From Candidatus Thiodiazotropha sp. LNASS1 (lineage in GTDB: Bacteria; Pseudomonadota; Gammaproteobacteria; Chromatiales; Chromatiaceae), in assembly GCF_964212655.1 (NCBI RefSeq), contig NZ_OZ156465.1, positions 2,666,001 to 2,730,000 of the forward strand: a DNA stretch of 64,000 nucleotides, given 5' to 3'. Positions 1 to 10,400 of the stretch are shown here, in pieces. Position numbers and translations under genes: made by a program. The notes beneath the pieces were generated by a model. It worked only from the letters and a program-made list of their open reading frames with translations, did no database searches and was not told the DNA's origin. The stretch's first letter is position 1, and every line of letters starts with the position of its first letter.

Positions 1-696
1 GGGAACGCCTCCGCTATAGCGATAGATGTATCGCAATGCGCCGGTGTTGAACGGGGGATGCTCTGCCCCAGCCACCTTGAGGCGATGCTGGACATAGGCG
101 TGGGTCTCGGATTTGGAGAGTGGTGTGAGGTGATAACGTGCCGTCACCCGTTGAGCCAGCTGACGCAGCCTATCCTGTTGCAACAGGCTCCTCAGTTCGG
201 GCTGACCCACAAGAATGATCTGCAGCAGTTTATGCTTCTGTGTCTCGAGATTGGTCAACAACCTTATCTGTTCGAGGGACTCGTAGCTGAGGTTCTGCGC
301 CTCATCGATGATAACCACCGTCCTGCGGCCCTGACTGTGACTCTCCAGCAGAAATGCATTCAGAAAATCGACGATCTCCTTGATGCTGTTACTGCCGACG
401 GGGTAAAGGATACTGAGTTCATCGCAGATTGTCGCCACCAGTTCCAGCGGTGTCAGGCGAGGATTGAAGATAAACGCGACATTTACCGCACGGGGCAATT
501 CAGCCAGCAGCTTGCGGCAGAGCAGGGTCTTTCCTGTACCGACACCGCCGGTGAGCTGCAGAAAACCGCCACCCTCGGTAACACCGTACAATAGATGGGC
601 GAAACCATTGCGATGCCTCTCGCTCAGAAAGAGATATTTCGGATCCGGTGTAATGGAAAAGGGATCCTCAGTTAGTCCGAAATAGTTCTGATACAT
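1..696 (-). CDS. ExeA/MshM-like AAA+ ATPase, partial (3' end outside window)
   Basis: The minus strand reads MYQNYFGLTEDPFSITPDP from the ATG at 694-696 and stays open for 232 codons to base 1. It carries a Walker A (GGVGTGKT, about residue 50) and a Walker B (VVIIDEAQNL, about residue 130). The opening is typical of the ExeA/GspA/MshM family of AAA+ ATPases, which help assemble secretion or pilus machinery or act as general regulators at the inner membrane. The C-terminal half, where a peptidoglycan-binding domain may follow in ExeA proper, is outside the window, so the exact subfamily cannot be decided. Confidence 0.88.
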   Translation of the reverse strand, partial: MYQNYFGLTEDPFSITPDPKYLFLSERHRNGFAHLLYGVTEGGGFLQLTGGVGTGKTLLCRKLLAELPRAVNVAFIFNPRLTPLELVATICDELSILYPVGSNSIKEIVDFLNAFLLESHSQGRRTVVIIDEAQNLSYESLEQIRLLTNLETQKHKLLQIILVGQPELRSLLQQDRLRQLAQRVTARYHLTPLSKSETHAYVQHRLKVAGAEHPPFNTGALRYIYRYSGGVP

Positions 697-1064
697 AATG
701 GCAGGTAGATTCTCTTGCTACTTCCCTGGAGTTTAGTCACACCCAATCAACCTTGCATGCCCCGGATGGCGGCGGATATCCAGCGCTCCTCGGAGCTATA
801 CCTAAACACTTCCATAGGGTTTTCGGCAAGCGAAATGAGAGTTGAATCTCAATTTGAGAAATTAGTGATTATTTTTTCCATTTTTGTCGAAAGAAGATAA
901 AGAAAAATCAATTAACGGCTGTCAGTTAAGAGTAAATTATCTCAGGAAATTGCCGACTAAATATTTGAGTTGAAAGGTTTACTGCACATTTTCAGATATC
1001 CGCCCTGATACCGTTCGAGGCGTGCATATGAGGCATGAAAATCTACCTTCGGGAGCAAAATAGT

Positions 1065-1099
1065 TAATTTATCACAAATAATATAGGTAATTTATCACA
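1065..1099. repeat. Tandem 12-bp direct repeat, possible operator
   Basis: TAATTTATCACA occurs at 1065-1076 and again at 1088-1099, 23 bp apart, which is about two helical turns. It lies roughly 370 bp upstream of the ExeA-like gene. The spacing would suit a regulator binding one face of the helix, but no regulator is identified. Confidence 0.35.
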
Positions 1100-1534
1100 C
1101 ATTTTAACTAATTATCTTCAAGATTGACTTGTAATATATTGATATTTTGCTAATTTCTTTATGTACAAATGACCCATTGAGTTTACGAAAATGACTGGCT
1201 TATACAAGACTCGCACCTGCAGAGAATGTCCCCATCAAATCATCAACGGGATCGCCTGCGATTGGCAACCCCATGAATGTCCGATCCAGATTGAGAAGAG
1301 ACAGAATAGAAAGGCCTCCAAGACCAAGGCCTTCTTCTTGACCAATCTGCTGATCGCGGATGATTTTGACGCGGTCCGTAGCAGCAACTAGGCCATATAG
1401 CGGTTGAACATCAAACGGGTCATCGCTGCCCGATACGGATTCAGTGCAAACAAAAAAGGGATGTCGTGGCGCGCCTCCTGTTGCGTGGCCGCATGGAACC
1501 TGCCATATAAAATCACTGTTGAGCCGGGAATAAC

Positions 1535-1556
1535 AGGGCCTGGCAACACTTATCCG
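1535..1556 (+). repeat. Dispersed GGGCCTG-AACACT repeat, copy 1
   Basis: This copy reads AGGGCCTGGCAACACTTATC and continues with CG. It matches the terminus of the 54700-54970 element and other intergenic copies at 11231, 35251 and 61870. It lies directly downstream of the tamB stop codon. Confidence 0.5.
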
Positions 1557-1594
1557 TTTGCCACTGTTGTGACTGGTGTCCGGCAAAACCGACC

Positions 1595-4500
1595 TCAACG
1601 ATCGAAGGTATAGAAAAAATCACCCGACTGGGTACGACCTGTTTCCGCTTCCAGCTGCCAGCGGTCCGTCAGATCATAACGCATACGAACCTTTGTCTCG
1701 CCAGTCGCCAATTCGTTGACATACTGCACATAGAGTCGAGGCGACAGATAGGTGCCTGCCACCAGGGCGGCCTCCTCCAGGGAGCTACCCGTCTCCACAC
1801 GCAACTCTTCCAAGCCCAATTGCCGTCCCAATTCCGAAGCGATATTACTGGCGCCGCTTGCCTGTATCATCGCAAGCATACCTGCGGTCTTACCCGATGA
1901 CTCGCCTGCCGGCCGGCCGGTGACGATGTAGGAAAGGATATCGGTTTCCGACATGGAGGGGGTTGAATAGAGCTTGAGATTGGGCTTTTTCAGGGTTCCG
2001 GTAATGCGCATCCCCGCTGTGATCTCATCGATCTCCCTGGCGGCACGCACGTCGAGACCGGGATTATCCACAGGGGAATCGGCAAACAGGGCATATCCCC
2101 GCTCGATCTTCAAATCCTGTCCGTAGGCTTGGTAGACACCTTCGGAAATACCCAGGCGCCCGCGGCCGATAACCGGACGCCCCGGCTCATCGATGATCAT
2201 CAGGCCGCCGGTAAGCTTGCCCCGAAGCCCGAGCCCATCGAAACTGACCCGCTTTCCAAGACTCAGGCGCACCTTTGCGTGCAACGGGGTATCCGGTTGC
2301 GCCTGTTGCGCCTCGTCATCACCGACAACCACCAGGTCGGAACTTTCGGAGACCGCCGTCTCCGGCAGTGCACGCGGTCTGATCCTGGCGAAGGGCAGGT
2401 GAACCTTACCTTCAAGTACACTTTTTTGGGCACTGTGCTCAAAGCTTAGATTGGGTGATAGCCTGACTTCAGCCTCTGGGATATTGACCACCAACCAATC
2501 CTTTCCTTCAATCTCGTATTTCGAGGGAAAACCGTTATCGGCATCCATTCGTGTGGTGCCTTTAAGCGATAACCTGCCCTTGCCCGATCGTACACTGCCC
2601 GCCAGGGAGACCGTCTCCAGGTCGGGTGTCTGCATACTCATCTCCATATCACGCAACTCAATGCCCAATACCGGAATATCGATAGCGCCCTGGGTCAGTT
2701 TTGCATCGCCGTCTATCCGAGGTTCGCTCAAACTGCCACCCAATATCATATCGACCGATAACTCACCTCGACTGTTTTGCAACTGGGGTGAGAAGGCAGT
2801 GAGCATGGCCAGATTCTGGACGCCACCCTTGATCCTGCCTTGCAGGGATTGTTGATCCGGTCTCAGGTCGGTCAGATCCATCCCCGGCAACTGCAAACTC
2901 ATGGTAAACCCACCCAACTGCTGCAGCGGCAGATTGATGTCGGCGTCAAGTCCCTTCCGGTCAATGACCGCCTTTGCCCCACTATCGGAAAAATCCACCT
3001 CCTCCCGGGTGGTGCCGAGGGCGAAATCAAGCTTGCCCTCGGGAATTTGCAGGTCGGCCGCTCCGGTCATACGCCCACTGGCTTCGGTGCTGAGTTCTGC
3101 CTGCAGGGCAGCCGTCCCCACTATCCGCGTCTCAACCGGCAGAACGGGTTGCAGCAATCTCAAAGGTAGTTGTTTTGCCTGCAGTTCTGTCTTCCAGCCG
3201 CCGGCTTGTTGTTTGAAGCTGGCACAAAGCCTCGCTTCGCCTGACGCCAGGCAGAAGGGTTCCACATCCTGCTCGGAGGCCTCCAGTCGATAAGCCAAGG
3301 CCGATTCCAGCTCCCACTCACCTACTTCAGGAGATGACAGACGGAGCCTTTGCAGGCTACCCTGCAACCTCTGTCCCTCATGCAATCCTGACATTCCCTC
3401 AAGCGACAGCTGAGGCACCTGCTCACCTGCCAGGTCGATCTGCAGACGATGCTGCGGAACATGTCCTTGCAGAGCGATATCGAGTGATTTCCACTGTCTG
3501 CCGAACGCACTCAATTCTTGCGAATGCAGTGACAGGGCCACACGCTGTTCACCCGCCATCTCAAGCGCCACTTCACCATTCAGTTGCCCGACCCGGTATG
3601 CCTCCAGGCTTAGCTCACCGGCCTCGATGTCAGCCTTCAAACTGGGTGCCTGCAGGGTACCGCCCAGATCACCCTTCGCCTGCAGCGCACCTGACAGCCC
3701 GGGCCAAAGGGAGGCTAACTCCGGGGCGTCCACCGACCAATTCAGGGCGAGCCGGTCTGCCAGGCTACCGTCGACAGCTATCCGGTTGCTGCCCGAGAGC
3801 ATCTCCAGCACATGTATGGTCAGAGCATCCTGCTTGAGTGTCAGGCGCCCCTTCCCATTCAAGGGATAATCCCGCAGTAACCCCGAGAGGCTGTTGAGAT
3901 TAAATTCCGCCTCGGGTCCGCCCTCCGCCATCGCGCCCTGGGTATCGAGATCGAATGCCAGACTACCGGGAAACATGGGGTGGACCAGTGCGGGGTCGAC
4001 ACCCTCTCCTGTCAGGCCCAACTGCCAGGAAAGCGTGGGACTCCAGGTCAGCTTGCCGCTACCCTCGATCTTACCTTGCTGCAATTCAACCGACAGGTTG
4101 TCGAGATCAACCTGTTCCAGCGTCCCGCTGCCGACCGCATCGAACTGCAGCGTGCCCACTTCCGGTCTGGATGCCTGCATCGCCAATTGATACACATAGG
4201 CCTCGAGCCCACCCTGTAGTTGTAGAGTGCCGCTATCGCTGCCGATATCCACCCTCTCCCCAATCAAGGGCCAGCGCAACCCCCGCCACTGCAGATCGGC
4301 AGAGAGTTCGCCACCCTGCGGATGGTATTCCCCCTTTGCCGTGAGATCCAAACCATGCGCATTGCTGATGCGCAGATCCCCGATACGGATGGCACCCTGA
4401 CTGTAATCCGCATGGAGTTCAGTAGCGATCTCTCCGATCCGGGATTCCACAAGCTCCAGATCGGCATCGAGATCGATCGCTTCGAAACTCCCCTGGGCAC

Positions 4501-5356
4501 TCAACCGCCCTTTTAAGGACGCCGGAAAGTCCGGGGTAAACCCACCCAGTTCACCCTGTTTCAATTTCAACACGGCGTTCCACTCGGGCCTACCCTGCAG
4601 ATCCGACAGCAGTGCCTGCAACTCTCCTTCAATGGGTGGCGCCAGTCGCTGTGTGATTTCGATCCGCTGCAGATCCCCACTCACCCGCCCTTCGCCAGCC
4701 AGCCTGGGACCCTCTTTTAGGGTATGCACCCATGAGAGATCGATGGTCATCGGCAGCGGTGCATCCAATCCCAGCGATCCCTGCAGCGAGAGCCGGGATG
4801 AAAATGCCTCGGCATCGAATTGAGTGATTGCCAGGCGATCTCCTTCTGTGGCGGCGGAGAGGTTGAGTTTATCGATCCGGACGGGATCGCCAGGCTCTCC
4901 CTGAACGATTTCGAATCCTTCGGACGAGAAACGGGAGAGTGTTACGGCAAGGGGCAGCTTCACACCCTGAAAGGTTTCGTCACCGGTTTTATCGTCAGAC
5001 TTTTCACTTGCGGGAAGCCGCAGACGGGTTTCCATCAATGACAACTCGGAAACATCCAGCCGCAAACCCAGCAGCTGAGAGGGGCGCCAATCCAGGTAGA
5101 GCCGTTCACACCGAAACGCCAAACCATCCGCCTGTTGATAGCTCAAGCCAGTCAACTCCAGGGGCCCTGCCAGACGACCGTGTAAGATATCGACCTGCAG
5201 ATCGCCCGGTACCAGCCGCTGGGCCAGATAGAAGCTACGCCTGCTACCGTCATGGGTGAATACGAAATAATAGACAAGCGCCGATAACAGCAACAGGATC
5301 AGCAGGGTGGAGAGGGAGACATAGGTGGCAATCCGTTTCATCGTCTGCCTGGTCAT
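1595..5356 (-). CDS. tamB: Translocation and assembly module subunit TamB
   Basis: This is a 1253-residue protein with an N-terminal membrane anchor (about residues 10-33). A long body of repeated beta-rich segments follows, then the conserved C-terminal DUF490/TamB domain (about 900-1253, ending DRWQLEAETGRTQSGDFFYTF). TamB spans the periplasm and works with TamA in outer-membrane protein insertion and lipid transport. I start it at the ATG whose A and TG overlap the tamA stop (ATGA, 5353-5356). A start 11 codons further upstream would lie inside tamA. It is co-transcribed with tamA. Confidence 0.93.
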   Translation of the reverse strand: MTRQTMKRIATYVSLSTLLILLLLSALVYYFVFTHDGSRRSFYLAQRLVPGDLQVDILHGRLAGPLELTGLSYQQADGLAFRCERLYLDWRPSQLLGLRLDVSELSLMETRLRLPASEKSDDKTGDETFQGVKLPLAVTLSRFSSEGFEIVQGEPGDPVRIDKLNLSAATEGDRLAITQFDAEAFSSRLSLQGSLGLDAPLPMTIDLSWVHTLKEGPRLAGEGRVSGDLQRIEITQRLAPPIEGELQALLSDLQGRPEWNAVLKLKQGELGGFTPDFPASLKGRLSAQGSFEAIDLDADLELVESRIGEIATELHADYSQGAIRIGDLRISNAHGLDLTAKGEYHPQGGELSADLQWRGLRWPLIGERVDIGSDSGTLQLQGGLEAYVYQLAMQASRPEVGTLQFDAVGSGTLEQVDLDNLSVELQQGKIEGSGKLTWSPTLSWQLGLTGEGVDPALVHPMFPGSLAFDLDTQGAMAEGGPEAEFNLNSLSGLLRDYPLNGKGRLTLKQDALTIHVLEMLSGSNRIAVDGSLADRLALNWSVDAPELASLWPGLSGALQAKGDLGGTLQAPSLKADIEAGELSLEAYRVGQLNGEVALEMAGEQRVALSLHSQELSAFGRQWKSLDIALQGHVPQHRLQIDLAGEQVPQLSLEGMSGLHEGQRLQGSLQRLRLSSPEVGEWELESALAYRLEASEQDVEPFCLASGEARLCASFKQQAGGWKTELQAKQLPLRLLQPVLPVETRIVGTAALQAELSTEASGRMTGAADLQIPEGKLDFALGTTREEVDFSDSGAKAVIDRKGLDADINLPLQQLGGFTMSLQLPGMDLTDLRPDQQSLQGRIKGGVQNLAMLTAFSPQLQNSRGELSVDMILGGSLSEPRIDGDAKLTQGAIDIPVLGIELRDMEMSMQTPDLETVSLAGSVRSGKGRLSLKGTTRMDADNGFPSKYEIEGKDWLVVNIPEAEVRLSPNLSFEHSAQKSVLEGKVHLPFARIRPRALPETAVSESSDLVVVGDDEAQQAQPDTPLHAKVRLSLGKRVSFDGLGLRGKLTGGLMIIDEPGRPVIGRGRLGISEGVYQAYGQDLKIERGYALFADSPVDNPGLDVRAAREIDEITAGMRITGTLKKPNLKLYSTPSMSETDILSYIVTGRPAGESSGKTAGMLAMIQASGASNIASELGRQLGLEELRVETGSSLEEAALVAGTYLSPRLYVQYVNELATGETKVRMRYDLTDRWQLEAETGRTQSGDFFYTFDR

Positions 5357-7077
5357 AGCTCCGGCCCCACGACGATATGCAGGCGCCATTGCCGATTGTC
5401 ATCGACCCTGCCGTGGGCGATGTCGATCCTGACCGGGCCGACCGGTGAGCGCCAGCGGGCGCCGAAACCGAGGCCAAAGGCCGTTTCCGAATCATAATCG
5501 GGATCAAAGGCGTTTCCGGCATCCAAAAACAGCGCCCCGCTCCACTTGCCGCTGATGCGACGCTCCAGCTCGACACTGCCGACGGCAAAGTAGCGCCCGC
5601 CGATAACCTCATCATTCTGATCCCTCGGTCCCAGGTCCTGATAACCGAAGCCGCGTACCGTATTATCGCCCCCTGCGAAGAAGCGCTTACTGGGCGGCAG
5701 CTCCGTCAGGTCATCGGCCCAGGTCGCCCCCAGCTCCAGTCGATTCAGCACCCGCCAGTCACCCTCACCGAAACCACGGATAAACTTCACCGCACTATAG
5801 AGCTGAAAAAAATCGGTGGTTGAAAGTAGGGATTCCGACGCCCCTTCTAGACGAAACTCCAACCTTTTGCCGCGTTGGATATATGCCTTGCCGTCGCTCT
5901 TTATTCGCAGCCAGGTGATACTCGGCACCAGCAGACGCGAGCTGTCTTCCTGCTCACCCACCTCGAAATCCTCGTAGCTGTACTCCAATCCCAAACTGCG
6001 ACGCCAGCCCCGGCTCAGGCTTACCGAATGAACGGCACTGAGCAGCGCCCGGTTGCCAGTATTGGTGTCCGAGTCGAAGTGCTCCAGAGAGGCGCCGAAG
6101 CTGACAAAATCCACCGTCGGACGCTGTAACGGCACGATATATTCCGTGCTGAGTGTGCTGAGGGGTTTCGAGATCTGCAGTTCACTCCGCATCCGATGGC
6201 CGTTGCGTCCCCGCCGGCGATTCTTCCAGTCCAGGGTCAGCCGCGGCCCCATATCGGTGGAATAGCCCAAACCGATACGGTAACGGTTACGCTTGTTGGG
6301 TTTCAGATTAATATCGATCGGAACCCTGTCGCCTTCCCGCTGATCACGCCGGGTCACCACCTCAACCTGCTTGAAATACTCGCTATCGATAAGGTCGCTC
6401 TGCAGCTTCAGCAGTGTCTCCTGACTGAAGGGTTCCCCTGCATTGAAAGGGACAAAGCGGGCGAGATAATCGGGATTCAAGATATCCTGGTGCATCCGCA
6501 CATCCCCAAAGCGCAACCGCTTCCCACTATCAAGATGGAGTTGGATCGATGCGGTATAATCCTGCAGATCCACTCGCAGCTGATGTTGTATGTAGCGCGC
6601 ATCCAGGTAACCGCTCTCGATGATCTCGGCCAACATTTGCTGCTTGGACTGCTCATAGTGTGTTTGATCCAGCACCTCGCCAACCGACATGGGAAATGTC
6701 TTCGTCAATTGAGGATCATCAGCGCCATCACCGATTAATTGAAAATTCACATCGCTCAATTTGACCGGTGGCCCCGGCTCTACATGATATGACAACGTGA
6801 ATCCCTGTTCGTCGCCAACCATGGTCGCAGTGACAGTCGGTTTAAAGTAGCCGAAAGGGCGTAATGCAGCCTTTATCTCCGCCTCGGCCTTGTCATGCAA
6901 CAGACGCAATCGCGCTGCGTTCAGGGATTCACGCTGTCGCTCCCGTTCCACGGAGAGATAGGCGAGCACATTCTCCTTCAGTTTTGTCTCCAATCCATCG
7001 ACTTTGATCACCACGTCAAGGGCGTAGAGAGGTATTGGGCACAACGCCCAGACTAAAATGATAATTAACTGCCGCAT
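5353..7077 (-). CDS. tamA: Translocation and assembly module subunit TamA (Omp85 family)
   Basis: This 574-residue outer-membrane protein has a signal peptide (MRQLIIILVWALCPIPLYA). POTRA domains follow to about residue 250, then a C-terminal Omp85 beta-barrel ending in DNRQWRLHIVVGPEL. The RGFGYQDLGP-type loop near residue 475 fits the Omp85 barrel-lumen motif. TamA forms the outer-membrane part of the TAM complex. The 4-bp overlap with tamB supports a two-gene operon. The 574-residue length is normal for the family. Confidence 0.93.
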   Translation of the reverse strand: MRQLIIILVWALCPIPLYALDVVIKVDGLETKLKENVLAYLSVERERQRESLNAARLRLLHDKAEAEIKAALRPFGYFKPTVTATMVGDEQGFTLSYHVEPGPPVKLSDVNFQLIGDGADDPQLTKTFPMSVGEVLDQTHYEQSKQQMLAEIIESGYLDARYIQHQLRVDLQDYTASIQLHLDSGKRLRFGDVRMHQDILNPDYLARFVPFNAGEPFSQETLLKLQSDLIDSEYFKQVEVVTRRDQREGDRVPIDINLKPNKRNRYRIGLGYSTDMGPRLTLDWKNRRRGRNGHRMRSELQISKPLSTLSTEYIVPLQRPTVDFVSFGASLEHFDSDTNTGNRALLSAVHSVSLSRGWRRSLGLEYSYEDFEVGEQEDSSRLLVPSITWLRIKSDGKAYIQRGKRLEFRLEGASESLLSTTDFFQLYSAVKFIRGFGEGDWRVLNRLELGATWADDLTELPPSKRFFAGGDNTVRGFGYQDLGPRDQNDEVIGGRYFAVGSVELERRISGKWSGALFLDAGNAFDPDYDSETAFGLGFGARWRSPVGPVRIDIAHGRVDDNRQWRLHIVVGPEL

Positions 7078-7407
7078 ATAACCGCTGACACATGTCCTGT
7101 GGATCGCCCGATCGAAGCCATTGTGGTAAAAGCCTGTGTATATAGATTATTCCGGATCGCAATCATTCCTTATATACAATACACGACCCGCTTGCGAATA
7201 CTGCCAAGACTCTCGTTAGAAACCAATCACATTCAGAAAGTTACGATAGAATCAAAACATTTGTGACTGTTTTCCGCTAAAGGTTACCAACCATGCCGAT
7301 AGCTGCAACCACGGAAACGGGGTATGGAGGATCACCCACTGCTCAAGATTCGAGATGCTTGCAGTAGGCTGGTATGGAGTGGCAAGCGATCATCCGCGCG
7401 ATCAGGT
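7078..7407. other. Intergenic region upstream of tamA
   Basis: These 330 bases lie between tamA and the sensor gene, both on the minus strand. The tamA promoter must lie here. I see no clear gene, tRNA or strong hairpin. Confidence 0.4.
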
Positions 7408-10400
7408 TCATTGCCCAACCTGCTCAGCCGGTAATTGCCGGGATGTCATTAGCAGGTAAGTCATCTTATCCACAGTCAGAGGGCGACAAAAGTAGTAACC
7501 TTGCGCCTCACTGCATCCCTCGCCAATGAGAAAACTCTTCTGTTCTTCGCTCTCGACCCCCTCTGCCAGGACCTGAAGATTGAGGCTGTTGCCCAGGGCA
7601 ATGATTGCGCGGGTGATGGCAATATCCTCCTGATCATGCGGTACATCCCTGATAAATGACTGATCGATTTTCAACCGTGTCAGAGGAAAACGCTTCAGGT
7701 AGGTCAATGACGAGTAGCCGGTGCCGAAATCATCGATTGCGAGTTCGATCCCCAAATCCCTGACCTGCTGCAGGATTGACACCGACTTCTCCGGGTCTTT
7801 CATCAGAAACCCCTCAGTCACCTCAAACTCCAGCCACTCGGGTCGACAACCAGTCTCGGCAAGTATGGATTCCAGCGATGTCAGCAGTTCCCTGCTGCTC
7901 ACCTGTTTTCCCGACAGATTGATCGCTATTCTTCCCGGGCGAACCCCCTGCCGATCCCACTCCGCCATCTGCTTGCAGGCAATTCGCATCACCTGCTCAC
8001 CCAGAGGAATGATCAGGCCCGTATCCTCGGCCAAAGAGATAAAACGGGAGGGTAAAACAGTGCCCATTTCCGGATGCAGCCAGCGTACCAACACCTCGAC
8101 ACCGATAATCTTCCCGTTCCGGGTATCGACCTGGGGTTGATAGCAGACGGCCAATTCGTTCTGAACCAGGGCACGACGCAGACTGGCTTCGAGAAAGATC
8201 CGCTCGAAGGCCTGTTCCGTCATATCCTCGGTATAGTACTGGAAGGTATTCTTGCCTTCGTCCTTGGCCTTGTACATGGCGGCATCCGCATTTCTCAGCA
8301 TGGTTTCGGCACTCTTGCCATCCTGCGGATAGACGCTGATGCCGATACTCGTGGTGAGAAACAGCTGATGATGATCCACCTCGATCGGTAACTCGAGTGA
8401 ACGAATGATCTGCTGTGCCATATTTGCCGCGTGTTGCGGCCTGTTCAATCCCTCGAGGATGAAAGTAAACTCGTCCCCGCCGAGACGGGCAATGGTATCG
8501 TCTTCACGCACACTCTGTTTGAAACGCTCGGACACTCGTTTCAATACCCTGTCGCCAAAGGCATGTCCAAGACTGTCATTGATCTCCTTGAATCTGTCCA
8601 GATCGACAAACAGTACGGCCATCTGCAGCCCTGTACGCTTCGCTTTACTGATCGCCTGTTTGAGCCGCAACAGAAATAGTGACCGATTGGGCAGGTTGGT
8701 GAGGGGATCGTGATGAGCGATATGTTGCAGATCGTCCTTTTGCTGTTTGACCTCTTCAAGCAGATCCAGGTGTTCGGTTATATCCCTGGCCACTTCAATG
8801 ACGGCACGCAGACTGCCGTCGGGATTTAACAGGGGTGATGCGACCACTTCGACCTTGCTGACGGATGCCGGGTCCTTCGATTGAGGCCGTGTCAAGATCG
8901 CTGTGGCCTGCTTACCCGTCTGTAACACCCGGTGGACCGGACAATCCTGTATCAGGTTACCTTCCGATGGCACCGATACAAAGGGAAGGTCGAAATAGTG
9001 GATCATCTTGCCGGGATCAGCTTGAAACTCCTTGAGACGCGATTTCACACTCTGATTCATCAACTGAATCCGCAACTCCCGGTCGATCACCATGACCGAA
9101 TCACCGATATTATCGATGACCCTCTGCAGGAATTCCCGTTCCTCCATGATCTGTTGCTCCATCTGCAGACGATCGGTCACGTCATGCGTCAGTCCCAGAT
9201 GCTCGACCACCTTTCCATCCGCATCCGTTATCGGGACAGCATGGGTTTCCAGCCATGCCTTGCGGCCCTTGAGCCCGGTAATACTGAATGTCAGGACACC
9301 CTTTTGACCGCTGAATACCTGACTGTTCAACCTTTTGAACGCCTCACGATAGGGCACGTCCACCACTTCATTGAGCGTCACCTCGGAAAGCTGTGACAAA
9401 CCCTCGGCCTCGAGCATCTCCAACCCTGCCGGATTGATACTGAGCAATTCAGCACGCTTATCGAGGGTACTGACACAGGCCGGTTCCGCATCGATGAGGC
9501 GACGAAGGTTCTGTTCACTGCTACGCAATTCCGCCTCCATGCGTTTTCGCTCGGTTATATCTTCCACGAAGGCGATCGCGGCCTTCACACTGCCGTCCTT
9601 GCCCCGTAGGGTCACTGCACTGAAATGGGTCGGGATGTTATGCCCGTCCTTGTGCCGCAGCTCTATGTCATAACTGCGGCGCTCGGTCGTACCGATCCTG
9701 GATGTCTGTTCGATAAAGACTTCTCTATTCATCACATCGACGAACTCAAGTGGCGTCTTACCCAACATCTCATTCTTGCTATAACCCAGCAGGGCCATCA
9801 GACGCTTGTTGACATCCACGGTTTTGCGCGCGGGGTCGATCAGCCACATTCCCTCCGGCGCGGCATCAAAAACCGTCCGATAGTGGCGAGAACTCTCGAT
9901 CAGCGCACTGGTTCTGATCCGAACCAATCGCCGCATATGCGCTATCACCGCCAACAGGGACAACACCATGACACCGATCACACTGAACAGAAGCAGCATG
10001 AAGTTTCTGTTCAGCCACACCAGCCAAGCGGGCAGGCGTCGATAATCCTCATACAGCATGCCGTCGATCTGGCTATTGGGTCCAATAAACCCCAGTCCCA
10101 CAAAGATCGACTTGATGTGCTCCCATCGCTCCGGATTCATATAGCCGATTTCCACAAACAATGGTTGAATCAGCTCTTGTGACATCCTTGCCTCATAAAG
10201 CAGATGTTCTCGGGTCATCTCCTGGGTGTTGTACTTCAGCAGAATCAGTTCAACCATCTCCTCAACATGGTTCAGGGCATAAGACCAACCCTTCAGCGTG
10301 GCGAGCCGAAACGCCTCCACGTGATCAGGCCGGGCTTCCAACTCCGACTCCGTGGTCACCAGAACATCACCGTAAAAGTCGATGCCGTAGTCCTTCGGCA

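Larger units (their letters stand above)
697..1594. other. Non-coding stretch, partly AT-rich
   Basis: About 900 bases lie between the ExeA-like gene and tamB. The part from 840 to 1190 is strongly AT-rich and holds a direct repeat (1065-1099). The right part is open on the minus strand (1200-1598) without a recognisable protein. A dispersed repeat (1535-1556) lies just downstream of tamB. I see no convincing gene. Confidence 0.5.

Noticed and set aside
1200-1598. Open frame of 132 codons on the minus strand before tamB
   Set aside because: No recognisable domain and no clear ribosome site; it overlaps a dispersed repeat. Left as non-coding, possibly a remnant.
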